Shown: positions 1 to 5,169, numbered from the stretch's first letter. The stretch: DNA of 5,169 nucleotides from an uncultured Collinsella sp. (GCA_902490245.1 CABUDB010000133.1:1-5169), one strand, 5' to 3'. Numbers and translations: made by a program. The notes: generated by a model not told the origin, from the sequence alone.

Positions 1-1
1 T

Positions 2-166
2 GTTCAGGCATTAAAGGATGGTTCATCACTTCCAATTCAGATGCATACACATTACACATCAGGTGTGGCTTCAATGACATATATGAAGGCAGTTGAGGCA
101 GGTGCTGATATAATTGATACAGCTATGTCTCCATTCTCAATGGGAACAAGCCAGCCGTCTACAGAA
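2..166 (+). pseudogene. Internal fragment of biotin-dependent carboxyltransferase (PycB/OadA type)
   Basis: An open frame runs in from the left edge and gives about 55 residues that read as the carboxyltransferase domain of pyruvate carboxylase subunit B or oxaloacetate decarboxylase alpha. This domain moves a carboxyl group between carboxybiotin and pyruvate/oxaloacetate. Visible signatures are the HTHYTSG motif (translated at 56-76), whose two His are the metal ligands in this family, then AVEAGADIIDTAMSPF and TSQPSTE. Both ends are missing: the start lies outside the window, and family similarity stops at PSTE (155-166), after which the frame continues as nonsense to a stop at 359-361. Base composition and codon choice (tca, aca, gca, ata, tta) are clearly AT-richer than everything downstream, so this piece comes from a different, probably low-GC Firmicutes, source. 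Family assignment is firm. PycB versus OadA cannot be decided from this stretch. Confidence 0.82.
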
Positions 167-171
167 GTTTG
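160..171. other. Junction between two unrelated coding sequences
   Basis: Carboxyltransferase similarity in frame 2 ends at about 166, and HAD hydrolase similarity in frame 1 begins at about 169-172. The two genes are in different frames, both are cut in mid-domain, and base composition changes sharply at the same place. No terminal inverted repeat, transposase, att-like duplication or tRNA is present at the join. The exact breakpoint cannot be placed better than about ten bases without the intact parents. A read or assembly chimera is the simplest explanation; a real illegitimate recombination is possible. Confidence 0.8.
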
Positions 172-717
172 GAGGAGAAGGGGTTCCACTTTGACGAGAT
201 TCCCGATCTTTCGGGGTCTAACGAGCCCGCCATTTGGAAGTCGCTGGTGCCCGACGATGTTGAGCTGCGCGAGCGCCTGCGCGTGGAGTACAAGCAGGTC
301 TACAGCCCGGACCATCCCGTTCCGTATGCCGAGCTACTCAACGAGCAGACGGAGCCGGTGATGCGTGAGCTGCACAAGCGCGGCATGAAATGTGCCATCG
401 CGAGCTCGTCCTATCGCGAGCTCATTGACGAGCTGGTGGAGATTGCCGGTATCACCGACGTGCTGGACTACACCATCAGCGGTCACGAGTGCAGTGCGTT
501 TAAGCCCGACCCCGAGATCTACCTGCGTGCCATGAAGGCGCTGGGGGTGGAGCCCGCCGAGTGCCTGGTTATCGAGGACTCGCCTTTGGGTATCGAGGCC
601 GGCAAGCGCTCCGGCGCCCGCGTCCTGGCACTGCGTCCGCATGAGGGCGTCAACCTGGACCAGTCCGCCGCCGACGTCGTCATCGACAACCTGAGCGACA
701 TTTTGGCCGCTCTGTAG
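169..717 (+). pseudogene. HAD-superfamily hydrolase, beta-phosphoglucomutase-like, 5' truncated
   Basis: This is the C-terminal ~182 residues of a HAD phosphatase/phosphomutase of the beta-PGM-like subfamily (helical cap inserted after motif I). Numbering from the codon at 169, I see motif II in CAIASSSYRE (Ser79), motif III in SAFKPDPEIY (Lys112) and motif IV in VIEDSPLGIEAG (Glu136, Asp137, the Mg-binding acids). Residues 1-65 look like the cap domain. Motif I, the N-terminal DxD(G) loop with the nucleophilic Asp, is absent: about 30-40 residues are missing compared with the usual 210-230. The TTG at 169 could be read as a start, but no proper Shine-Dalgarno precedes it and it sits at the junction, so the true start has been lost. 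As it stands the product would be catalytically dead. The substrate cannot be predicted; the family acts on sugar phosphates and related small phosphoesters. The stop is TAG at 715-717. Confidence 0.85.
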
Positions 718-812
718 TGTCAATCCACCGCGAGAAGCACTGGTTCACGCGTCATTTGCTGCAGATTGGCTTAATTTGGCATCAATTTAGATCCGTTTGG
801 CTTCGATTCGGG

Positions 813-936
813 CTAAGTGAGTAGACTTTTTGGCGCAGGCCGAGCACAAAGCGTTTCTGACTTAGTAAAACCGCAGGTCACAGAGGTGGCTGTTATTGGC
901 TGTGCTCGGGAGGTCGCGAAAAGTCTACTCACTTAG
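813..936. repeat. 124-bp element with perfect 18-bp terminal inverted repeats
   Basis: CTAAGTGAGTAGACTTTT at 813-830 is the exact reverse complement of 919-936. A second, nested pair follows: CCGAGCACA at 840-848 and TGTGCTCGG at 901-909, also perfect. The two stems are separated by symmetrical 9-nt stretches (831-839 and 910-918), leaving a 52-nt apical loop (849-900). Inside the loop, CTGACTTAG at 857-865 resembles the right end CTCACTTAG (928-936) in 8 of 9 positions. Flanks GATTCGGG (805-812) and AATTTGGG (937-944) match in 6 of 8, which is too weak to call a target-site duplication. The element has no coding capacity. It could be a MITE-like or REP-like extragenic palindrome, or a structured RNA/terminator for the upstream gene. 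No U-run follows the stem. Confidence 0.7.
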
Positions 937-995
937 AATTTGGGCCTTTGGTCGTGGGGTTGCTGATCCCGCTTTGGTTGTCGAGAGAGGGTGAA

Positions 996-1027
996 TTGAA
1001 GCGCCCCCGCATGCTCCATGCTACAAT
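996..1027 (+). promoter_or_regulatory. Probable promoter of the yitT gene (extended -10)
   Basis: TGCTACAAT at 1019-1027 is a good extended -10 element (TGN plus TACAAT). A TTGAAG lies at 996-1001, but the 20-nt spacer is longer than the 16-18 preferred, so recognition probably depends on the TGN extension. Transcription would start near 1034, giving a leader of about 40 nt. There is no visible operator. Confidence 0.5.
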
Positions 1028-1061
1028 CGCCGACATGCCCCACAACTACATCTGCCTTCGA

Positions 1062-1067
1062 AAGGAG
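1062..1067 (+). promoter_or_regulatory. Shine-Dalgarno deciding the GTG start of yitT
   Basis: AAGGAG sits 5 nt before the GTG at 1073-1075. This supports the GTG over later ATG codons, the first of which lies well inside the membrane domain. Confidence 0.75.
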
Positions 1068-1072
1068 CCTAC

Positions 1073-2080
1073 GTGGCGAACGCCATCGATCAGCTCACGG
1101 ACCGCGTGCTCGTGCTCGGCCGCCTCACCATCGTCCGCCGCGCCATTACCGCCGTGGCGGTCACGATTTCCGCCGTTCTCCAGACATTTCTGATCCAGGC
1201 GTTCATTCGGCCCGCCGACTTGCTTCCGAGCGGCCTTACCGGCGTCGCGGTCCTGCTCGATCGCGTTACCTCGCTCGGTGGCGTTCACATCGACATCTCG
1301 CTCGGTATGCTTGCGCTCAACATTCCCGTGGCGCTCCTATGCTGGAGCGGCATTAGCAAGCGCTTCGTCATCTTCTCGATGATGCAGGTCGTGCTCTCGT
1401 CGCTGTTCCTCAACGTCTTTCACTTCGCGCCGTTTTTGGGCGACAAGATCATGCTCATCATTTTTGGCGGCGTGGTCTCGGGTCTGGGCGCTGCCATCGC
1501 GCTTAAGTCCGGCGCATCCACCGGCGGCACCGACTTTATCGCGTTATGGGTCTCAAACCACACGGGCAAGACCATCTGGGGCGTCATCTTTGGTTTCAAC
1601 TGCTTTATCCTGGCGATCTTCGGTTTCATGTTTGGCTGGGACAAGGCGGCGTATTCCATCGTGTTCCAGTTTATTTCGACCAAGACCATCGACAGTTTCT
1701 ATCGTCGCTACGACCGCGTGACGCTGCAGATCACGACGCGCAAGGCAGACGAGGTCATGACCGCCTATGTTGACCATTTTCAGCACGGCATTAGTTGCGC
1801 CGAGGTCATCGGCGGATATAGCCGCGAAAAGATGTACCTGCTGCACGCCGTTGTCTCGACCTACGAGAGCCAGGACATTATCAAGCTGGTGTGCGACATT
1901 GATCCCGGTGCCGTGATCAACGTGTTCCACACGCTCAGCTTTGTGGGCGGCTGGTGGGGTGGTCATGTCGACGAGCCCATGCCCACGGCCGTTCCCGATC
2001 CCGACAAGCCCGCACGCATGGCCAGCAGGCAGGCGCGCCTCAGCGAGCAGGACAGTCTGCAACAGGACGACGGCAAGTAG
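1073..2080 (+). CDS. YitT family integral membrane protein (DUF161 + DUF2179)
   Basis: A 335-residue membrane protein of the YitT family (YitT_membrane plus C-terminal DUF2179), whose transport or signalling function is not settled. The GTG start is supported by AAGGAG at 5-nt spacing. Hydrophobic segments fall at about residues 25-45, 54-65, 76-92, 98-118, 126-146 and 168-188. The family signature STGGTDFIA lies at 149-157, just after a Gly-rich membrane helix (GGVVSGLGAAIAL). The cytosolic DUF2179 domain follows at about 215-290 (from RVTLQITTRK to the DIDPGAVINVFHTL strand). Family members usually end soon after this domain. Here a hydrophilic tail of about 40 residues, rich in Pro, Asp, Arg and Gln (296-335), is added. 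The gene has its own promoter and a downstream hairpin terminator, so it is probably monocistronic. Family assignment is confident; the physiological role is unknown. Confidence 0.9.
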   Translation: MANAIDQLTDRVLVLGRLTIVRRAITAVAVTISAVLQTFLIQAFIRPADLLPSGLTGVAVLLDRVTSLGGVHIDISLGMLALNIPVALLCWSGISKRFVIFSMMQVVLSSLFLNVFHFAPFLGDKIMLIIFGGVVSGLGAAIALKSGASTGGTDFIALWVSNHTGKTIWGVIFGFNCFILAIFGFMFGWDKAAYSIVFQFISTKTIDSFYRRYDRVTLQITTRKADEVMTAYVDHFQHGISCAEVIGGYSREKMYLLHAVVSTYESQDIIKLVCDIDPGAVINVFHTLSFVGGWWGGHVDEPMPTAVPDPDKPARMASRQARLSEQDSLQQDDGK

Positions 2081-2124
2081 GGTATTGGCATTTTGCCGGC
2101 CCGGCGCAACCCTTCCGCATGAGC

Positions 2125-2163
2125 CCCTCGAAAGTCCCGTTGCTTTCGAGGGACTTTCGTTTG
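2125..2163 (+). terminator. Probable terminator of yitT with two alternative hairpins
   Basis: CCCTCGAAAG (2125-2134) pairs perfectly with CTTTCGAGGG (2143-2152) over an 8-nt loop, followed by the moderately U-rich ACTTTCGTTTG (2153-2163). The same bases also allow a second perfect 10-bp stem, CGAAAGTCCC (2129-2138) with GGGACTTTCG (2150-2159), which excludes the first. It lies 45 nt after the YitT stop. A simple factor-independent terminator is the likeliest role. Confidence 0.6.
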
Positions 2164-2173
2164 CCCAGATAAA

Positions 2174-2208
2174 ACCTACCAAAATGAAGCTGTCGCTTTT
2201 TGGTAGGT
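2174..2208. terminator. 11-bp stem-loop before the gntR leader
   Basis: ACCTACCAAAA (2174-2184) is the exact reverse complement of TTTTGGTAGGT (2198-2208), with a 13-nt loop. Read on the minus strand, the stem is followed by TTTTATC, like an intrinsic terminator, but no minus-strand gene is close enough to need one. On the plus strand it could back up the preceding terminator or lie within the gntR promoter region: TTGGTA at 2200-2205 is a possible -35 for TATCAA at 2223-2228. Confidence 0.45.
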
Positions 2209-2222
2209 GGGGTGTATCGTTT

Positions 2223-2290
2223 TATCAATATGAGGTAATATGAAACTAGACGTTATATACATATTAGTTATTTCGATATTTCGATAAGAG
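2223..2290 (+). promoter_or_regulatory. AT-rich promoter/operator region of gntR
   Basis: This stretch is far richer in A/T than the rest of the non-chimeric window and offers several -10-like hexamers (TATCAA 2223-2228, TAATAT 2236-2241, TTATAT 2253-2258), none with a strong -35. AACTA (2244-2248) and TAGTT (2265-2269) form an inverted pair around it, and CTAGAC (2246-2251) resembles the core of known HutC-subfamily operators such as DasR (TGGTCTAGACCA). TTTCGATA is repeated exactly in tandem at 2271-2278 and 2279-2286. AAGAG at 2286-2290 is a weak ribosome binding site 9 nt before the ATG. Autoregulation by the encoded GntR protein is plausible but inferred. Confidence 0.4.
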
Positions 2291-2299
2291 TGATTAGAT

Positions 2300-3019
2300 A
2301 TGCCTGCACCCAAAAATGCACCGCTTTACCAGCAGATTTATGACGAAATCAAAGATGCGATCGAGAAAGGTGTTTATGCACCCAAGGAGCGTATTCCGTC
2401 CGAGCTCGAGCTTGCCGAGCAGTACGACGTGAGCCGAATTACGGTGCGTCGCGCCGTCGAGGAGTTGTGCTCCGATGGCTACCTGGTTAAGCAGCAGGGC
2501 CGCGGCACCTTTGTTTCCACACCGCACATCAATCGTCAGTTCCACGCCTCGACGCTGCAGACGTTTACCGCGCTGTGTGCCGGCAACGGCATGAAGGCCG
2601 GTGCGCACGTGGTCGATCGCCAGATCGTTCCGGCGCGCCAAAACGAGATGGAGTTCTTTGGTCTGCAGAAGGATGCGCTGCTACTGCATATCAAGCGCGT
2701 GCGTACGGCCGACGGCGAGCCCATCTTTGAGGAGAACATCTTTGTGCCGTTTGACGCCTACCGTGAGCTGTTGACGGCCGATCTTGAGGACAAGTCGATT
2801 TTTGCCGAGGTCGAGCGTGTTGGCGGAACGCCGATTGTCTCGGTCGGCTACCGCACGGTCGAGGCCGTTCGCGCCAGCGCTGAGCAGGCGGCCGAGTTGG
2901 GCATTGCCCCGCACGATCCACTGCTCAACCTGCGTGCCGGCTTTACCGGTCCCAACGATGAGCCGGTTTTGCTCGGCAAACAGTACTACGTGGGTAGCCG
3001 CTACGTCATGGTCATGTAA
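2300..3019 (+). CDS. GntR family transcriptional regulator, HutC/UTRA subfamily
   Basis: A 239-residue regulator of normal family length. Residues 8-73 form the GntR winged helix: PLYQQIYDEI at 8-17, the IPSE turn at 32-35, the recognition helix SRITVRRAVEEL at 45-56, and the wing GRGTFV at 67-72. Residues of about 95-235 make a UTRA effector domain, with the typical stretch from the IKRVRTADGEPIFEE strand to the VPFDAYREL segment. UTRA proteins usually bind a sugar phosphate or related metabolite and repress catabolic or transport genes. No such target gene is present in the window, so the effector is unknown. The ATG at 2300 fits the domain start exactly. The gene is flanked by hairpins on both sides and looks monocistronic. 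The leader has possible self-binding sites. Confidence 0.92.
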   Translation: MPAPKNAPLYQQIYDEIKDAIEKGVYAPKERIPSELELAEQYDVSRITVRRAVEELCSDGYLVKQQGRGTFVSTPHINRQFHASTLQTFTALCAGNGMKAGAHVVDRQIVPARQNEMEFFGLQKDALLLHIKRVRTADGEPIFEENIFVPFDAYRELLTADLEDKSIFAEVERVGGTPIVSVGYRTVEAVRASAEQAAELGIAPHDPLLNLRAGFTGPNDEPVLLGKQYYVGSRYVMVM

Positions 3020-3047
3020 GTTACGCGGTTTTACCAAACCGCGTAAC
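3020..3047. terminator. Perfect 12-bp hairpin right after gntR
   Basis: GTTACGCGGTTT (3020-3031) pairs with AAACCGCGTAAC (3036-3047) over a 4-nt loop, and starts at the base following the TAA stop. It is very stable and symmetric. No U-run follows on the plus strand, so as an intrinsic terminator it is atypical. It may act with Rho, protect the 3' end, or be a protein-binding palindrome. Confidence 0.55.
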
Positions 3048-3087
3048 GGCTCGACGCTGCAAGCCCGCCAGAGCAGCAATCTGCAGA

Positions 3088-3155
3088 ATGAGCGTGGATA
3101 ATCTCCCGTTTTTGGCTCGGTTACGGCCTCAAAGTGGGAGATTATCCACGCTCAT
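3088..3155. repeat. Palindromic element with perfect 20-bp arms
   Basis: ATGAGCGTGGATAATCTCCC at 3088-3107 is the exact reverse complement of 3136-3155, with a 28-nt loop (3108-3135). Directly after the left arm comes TTTTTGGC (3109-3116), an octamer also found at 827-834 across the left-arm end of the first inverted-repeat element. It has no coding capacity. Its position between gntR and recQ suggests an extragenic repeat or a structured 3' end. Homology to other copies cannot be tested here. Confidence 0.7.
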
Positions 3156-3182
3156 CCGGAAAGTGTCCAAAAATCCACGCTC
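3131..3182. repeat. Two imperfect direct repeats with 29-bp period
   Basis: Bases 3131-3153 and 3160-3182 share the pattern AAAGTG-N7-ATCCACGCTC, identical in 17 of 23 positions and offset by exactly 29 bp. The variable centre is GGAGATT in the first copy and TCCAAAA in the second. The first copy doubles as the right arm of the palindrome above. The second lies within the loop of a further bulged stem, ATCCGGAAAG (3154-3163) with CTTTCGGAT (3187-3195). The left arm GAGCGTGGAT (3090-3099) could therefore pair with either copy. Confidence 0.6.
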
Positions 3183-3244
3183 GTTCCTTTCGGATTGCGC
3201 CGCCCGTGGCTGACAGCTGCGCGGCACCGGTCCGCGTGGCGGCG

Positions 3245-3250
3245 TATAAT
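3245..3250 (+). promoter_or_regulatory. Probable -10 box of recQ
   Basis: A consensus TATAAT stands out in otherwise GC-rich sequence 32 nt before the ATG. No good -35 lies at the usual distance (GGCACC at 3223-3228 is the best placed). The predicted leader is about 25 nt. No SOS-type GAAC-N4-GTTC box is seen. Confidence 0.5.
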
Positions 3251-3273
3251 CGGCGGCAGATGACTTGAACGTT

Positions 3274-3277
3274 AGGA
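3274..3277 (+). promoter_or_regulatory. Ribosome binding site of recQ
   Basis: AGGA lies 4 nt before the ATG at 3282. The spacing is short, but it favours this codon over the in-frame ATGs at 3294 and 3303, which have no comparable site. Confidence 0.5.
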
Positions 3278-3281
3278 AACC

Positions 3282-5169
3282 ATGACCGATAGCATGCAGC
3301 AGATGGCGCTCGACACGCTCGGCGCCTATTTTGGCTACACCTCGTTTCGCCCGGGGCAGGACCGCATGGTCGATGCGATCCTTGCCGGCCGCGACGCGCT
3401 GGGCGTTATGCCCACGGGCGCCGGCAAGTCCATTTGCTACCAGGTGCCTGCGCTCATGCTGCCCGGCATCACCTTTGTGGTGAGTCCGCTGCTGTCGCTT
3501 ATGGAGGACCAGACCCGTGCGTTGCTCGCGGCGGGTGCGCGACCCAGCTATCTCAACTCCAGTCTTACTCCGGCCCAGCAAAACACCGTGCTCAAGCGGG
3601 CACGCGAGGGCCGCTACCAGCTTATGTACGTGGCGCCCGAACGCCTGCTCGAGCAGCGCTTTTTGGCCTTTGCGCAGGAGGCCGCGGCGGACGGCGGCAT
3701 TGGCGTGCCGCTCGTGGCCATTGACGAGGCGCACTGCGTGAGTCAATGGGGCCAGGATTTCCGCCCTGCCTACCTGCAGATTCGCGAGTTCATCGATTCC
3801 CTGCCGCAGCGCCCCATCATGGCGGCCTTTACCGCTACGGCGACCGAGCGCGTGCGCGCGGACATTCAGCAGATGCTCGGCCTGCAAAACCCCGCGACGG
3901 TGGTGACGGGCTTCGATCGCAAGAACCTCTACTTTGGCTGCGAGGAGATGGGCGACAAAGCTAAGGCCGCGTGGGTGCGCGACTATGTGATTGCGCATTC
4001 GGGCGAGAGCGGCATCGTGTATTGCTCGACCCGCAAGACGGTCGATGCGCTGGCAGGCGAGCTTGCCGAGGCGCTGGGGCCCAGCGGCATTCGTGTTGGC
4101 CGTTACCATGCCGGTATGGGCAACGATGCCCGCCGCCAAAGCCAGCGCGCCTTTATCGACGACGATATTCAGGTGATGGTTGCCACCAACGCCTTTGGCA
4201 TGGGTATCGACAAGCCCAACGTGCGCTACGTGATCCACAACAACGTGCCCGAGAGCATCGAGGCCTACTACCAGGAGGCGGGCCGCGCCGGCCGCGATGG
4301 CGACCCGGCCAGCTGCCATTTGCTGTGGAACGGCAACGATTTTCGCATGCGCCGCTTTTTGATCGACCGCGGCGATGCGGCCGATGAGGCGCTCGACGAT
4401 GAGCAGCGCGCGTGGGCGCTCCAGAATCGATACCGCCTGCTCAGCCAGATGGAGGGCTACTGCAATACCACCGGCTGCCTGCGCGAATACATGCTGCGCT
4501 ACTTTGGCGACGAGGCCGCGGCCGAGCATGCGACCGCAGCTGGTGCGGGTGGCGCCGCCACGGATGAGGCCGAGGGCTGCGGCAACTGCAGCAACTGCCT
4601 CACGCAGTTCGAGGTCGAGGACGTCACCGATATGGCCCGCGCCGCCGTGCGCTATGTGGCCACGCGACCCATGCGTTTTGGCAAGTCGCTCATCGCCGAC
4701 GTGCTCCACGGCGGCAACACCGAGCGTATTCGCCAGATGCATCTGGATGAGGACCGCGGCTACGGTGAGCTGTCGAGCGAATCGGTCGGGCGCATCAAGG
4801 ACATCATCGGCCAGCTGTGCGGCCGCGGTTATCTGGCTACCTCGCAGGGGCAGTACCCGGTCGTAGGGCTGGGCCCGCGTGCCGGCGAGGTCGAGGACGA
4901 GGCGTTTGCCTTTACCGTTAAGCGTCGCGCGTCCAAGCGCAAGGCCTCGGCCCGCGCCCGCCGTGCGGTGGATCTGCTGCGCGAGGAGGCCGAGCTGGAT
5001 CAGCGTCCGCGCGTGGGCGACGATGCCGAGTTGTTCGAGCGCCTGCGTGCCCTGCGCAAGGAGATTTCGACCGAACTGGAGATGGCGCCGTACATGGTCT
5101 TTTCCGACAAGGCCCTGCGCGGTCTGTGCCGTCTACGCCCGCAGACGCGCGACGAGCTTGTCCAGGTCA
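3282..5169 (+). CDS. recQ: ATP-dependent DNA helicase RecQ (3' end beyond window)
   Basis: An open frame of 629 codons runs off the right edge. RecQ is a 3'-5' superfamily 2 DNA helicase acting in recombination and replication-fork repair. All helicase motifs are visible: motif 0 FGYTSFRPGQ (17-26), Walker A PTGAGKS (44-50), SPLLSLMEDQ (68-77), APERLL (118-123), DEAH box (148-151) followed by the RecQ aromatic-rich loop CVSQWGQDFRP (152-162), FTATAT (183-188), ATNAFGMGIDKP (301-312) and motif VI QEAGRAGRDG (331-340). The zinc-binding domain has Cys399, Cys433, Cys436 and Cys439. The RQC winged helix spans about 447-530. A basic linker (547-561) leads to the start of an HRDC domain (about 581 on, LFERLRALRKEI and APYMVFSD), which the window end cuts. 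Unusual is an Ala/Gly/Glu-rich insertion between the first and second zinc ligands. The gene is preceded by its own TATAAT box and separated from gntR by 262 bp of structured DNA. Confidence 0.96.
   Translation, partial: MTDSMQQMALDTLGAYFGYTSFRPGQDRMVDAILAGRDALGVMPTGAGKSICYQVPALMLPGITFVVSPLLSLMEDQTRALLAAGARPSYLNSSLTPAQQNTVLKRAREGRYQLMYVAPERLLEQRFLAFAQEAAADGGIGVPLVAIDEAHCVSQWGQDFRPAYLQIREFIDSLPQRPIMAAFTATATERVRADIQQMLGLQNPATVVTGFDRKNLYFGCEEMGDKAKAAWVRDYVIAHSGESGIVYCSTRKTVDALAGELAEALGPSGIRVGRYHAGMGNDARRQSQRAFIDDDIQVMVATNAFGMGIDKPNVRYVIHNNVPESIEAYYQEAGRAGRDGDPASCHLLWNGNDFRMRRFLIDRGDAADEALDDEQRAWALQNRYRLLSQMEGYCNTTGCLREYMLRYFGDEAAAEHATAAGAGGAATDEAEGCGNCSNCLTQFEVEDVTDMARAAVRYVATRPMRFGKSLIADVLHGGNTERIRQMHLDEDRGYGELSSESVGRIKDIIGQLCGRGYLATSQGQYPVVGLGPRAGEVEDEAFAFTVKRRASKRKASARARRAVDLLREEAELDQRPRVGDDAELFERLRALRKEISTELEMAPYMVFSDKALRGLCRLRPQTRDELVQV

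Larger units (their letters stand above)
718..1072. other. Gene-free intergenic region
   Basis: No convincing gene is seen in these 355 bases. Bases 718-812 contain no recognisable terminator, only a loosely repeated TTGGCTT (near 766 and 797). Bases 813-936 form an inverted-repeat element, and 937-995 hold nothing I can name. The yitT promoter and ribosome binding site occupy the right end. The small open frames here have no ribosome binding site or family resemblance. Confidence 0.7.

Noticed and set aside
41..361. 106-residue plus-strand frame appearing as a complete gene
   Set aside because: Only the part up to about 166 is genuine carboxyltransferase. The rest is out-of-frame HAD sequence past the junction, and the ATG at 41 is internal to the domain.
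334..723. 129-residue minus-strand frame opposite the HAD gene
   Set aside because: The plus strand carries clear HAD motifs in the same region; this is a mirror-strand artefact.
805..944. Possible target-site duplication around the first inverted-repeat element (GATTCGGG / AATTTGGG)
   Set aside because: Only 6 of 8 bases match and low-complexity similarity of this size is common, so it does not prove transposition.
1553..2182. 209-residue open frame on the minus strand opposite yitT
   Set aside because: It is antisense to a clear YitT gene, has no family resemblance, and is explained by codon bias of the plus-strand gene.
3131..3182. CRISPR array
   Set aside because: There are only two imperfect direct copies, the 6-bp gap between them is far too short for a spacer, and no cas genes are present.
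3210..3281. LexA/SOS box ahead of recQ
   Set aside because: GAAC occurs at 3268-3271 but the matching GTTC half at the right spacing is missing.
3129..4742. 537-residue open frame on the minus strand
   Set aside because: It is wholly antisense to recQ, whose helicase motifs are all intact. Long antisense frames are expected opposite GC-rich genes. The translation is Ala/His/Arg-rich with no recognisable domain.

Overview
The window looks like a fragment of a high-GC Gram-positive genome, most probably a gut Coriobacteriia member such as Collinsella. This is inferred from strong G/C preference at third codon positions, AGGAG-type ribosome binding sites, sigma-70-like -10 boxes, and a GntR/YitT/RecQ gene set without Gram-negative features. 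The first ~165 bases do not fit that picture: they are AT-richer, use codons such as tca, aca, gca, ata and tta, and encode an internal piece of a biotin-dependent carboxyltransferase (pyruvate carboxylase subunit B / oxaloacetate decarboxylase alpha type) typical of low-GC Firmicutes.

Layout. 2-166: internal carboxyltransferase fragment, open at the left edge. About 160-171: abrupt junction into the middle of a HAD-family hydrolase that lacks its N-terminal catalytic Asp motif and ends at 717. 718-1072: 355 bp non-coding, holding a 124-bp inverted-repeat element with perfect 18-bp ends (813-936) and an extended -10 promoter (1019-1027). 1073-2080: YitT-family membrane protein with a GTG start and strong Shine-Dalgarno. 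2081-2299: a terminator with two alternative hairpins, a second hairpin, then a strikingly AT-rich leader with possible operator sequences. 2300-3019: GntR regulator of the HutC/UTRA type. 3020-3281: a 12-bp stem-loop, a second palindromic element with perfect 20-bp arms, a tandem 29-bp-period repeat, and a perfect TATAAT box. 3282 to the window end: RecQ DNA helicase, cut inside its HRDC domain.

All complete genes lie on the plus strand, but each has its own leader, and hairpins separate them, so they look like independent transcription units rather than an operon. I see no sign that yitT, gntR and recQ act in one pathway. I do not find a convincing new defence or mobile system. The items most worth a second look are the chimeric left end and the two structured intergenic repeat elements, which may belong to lineage-specific repeat families.
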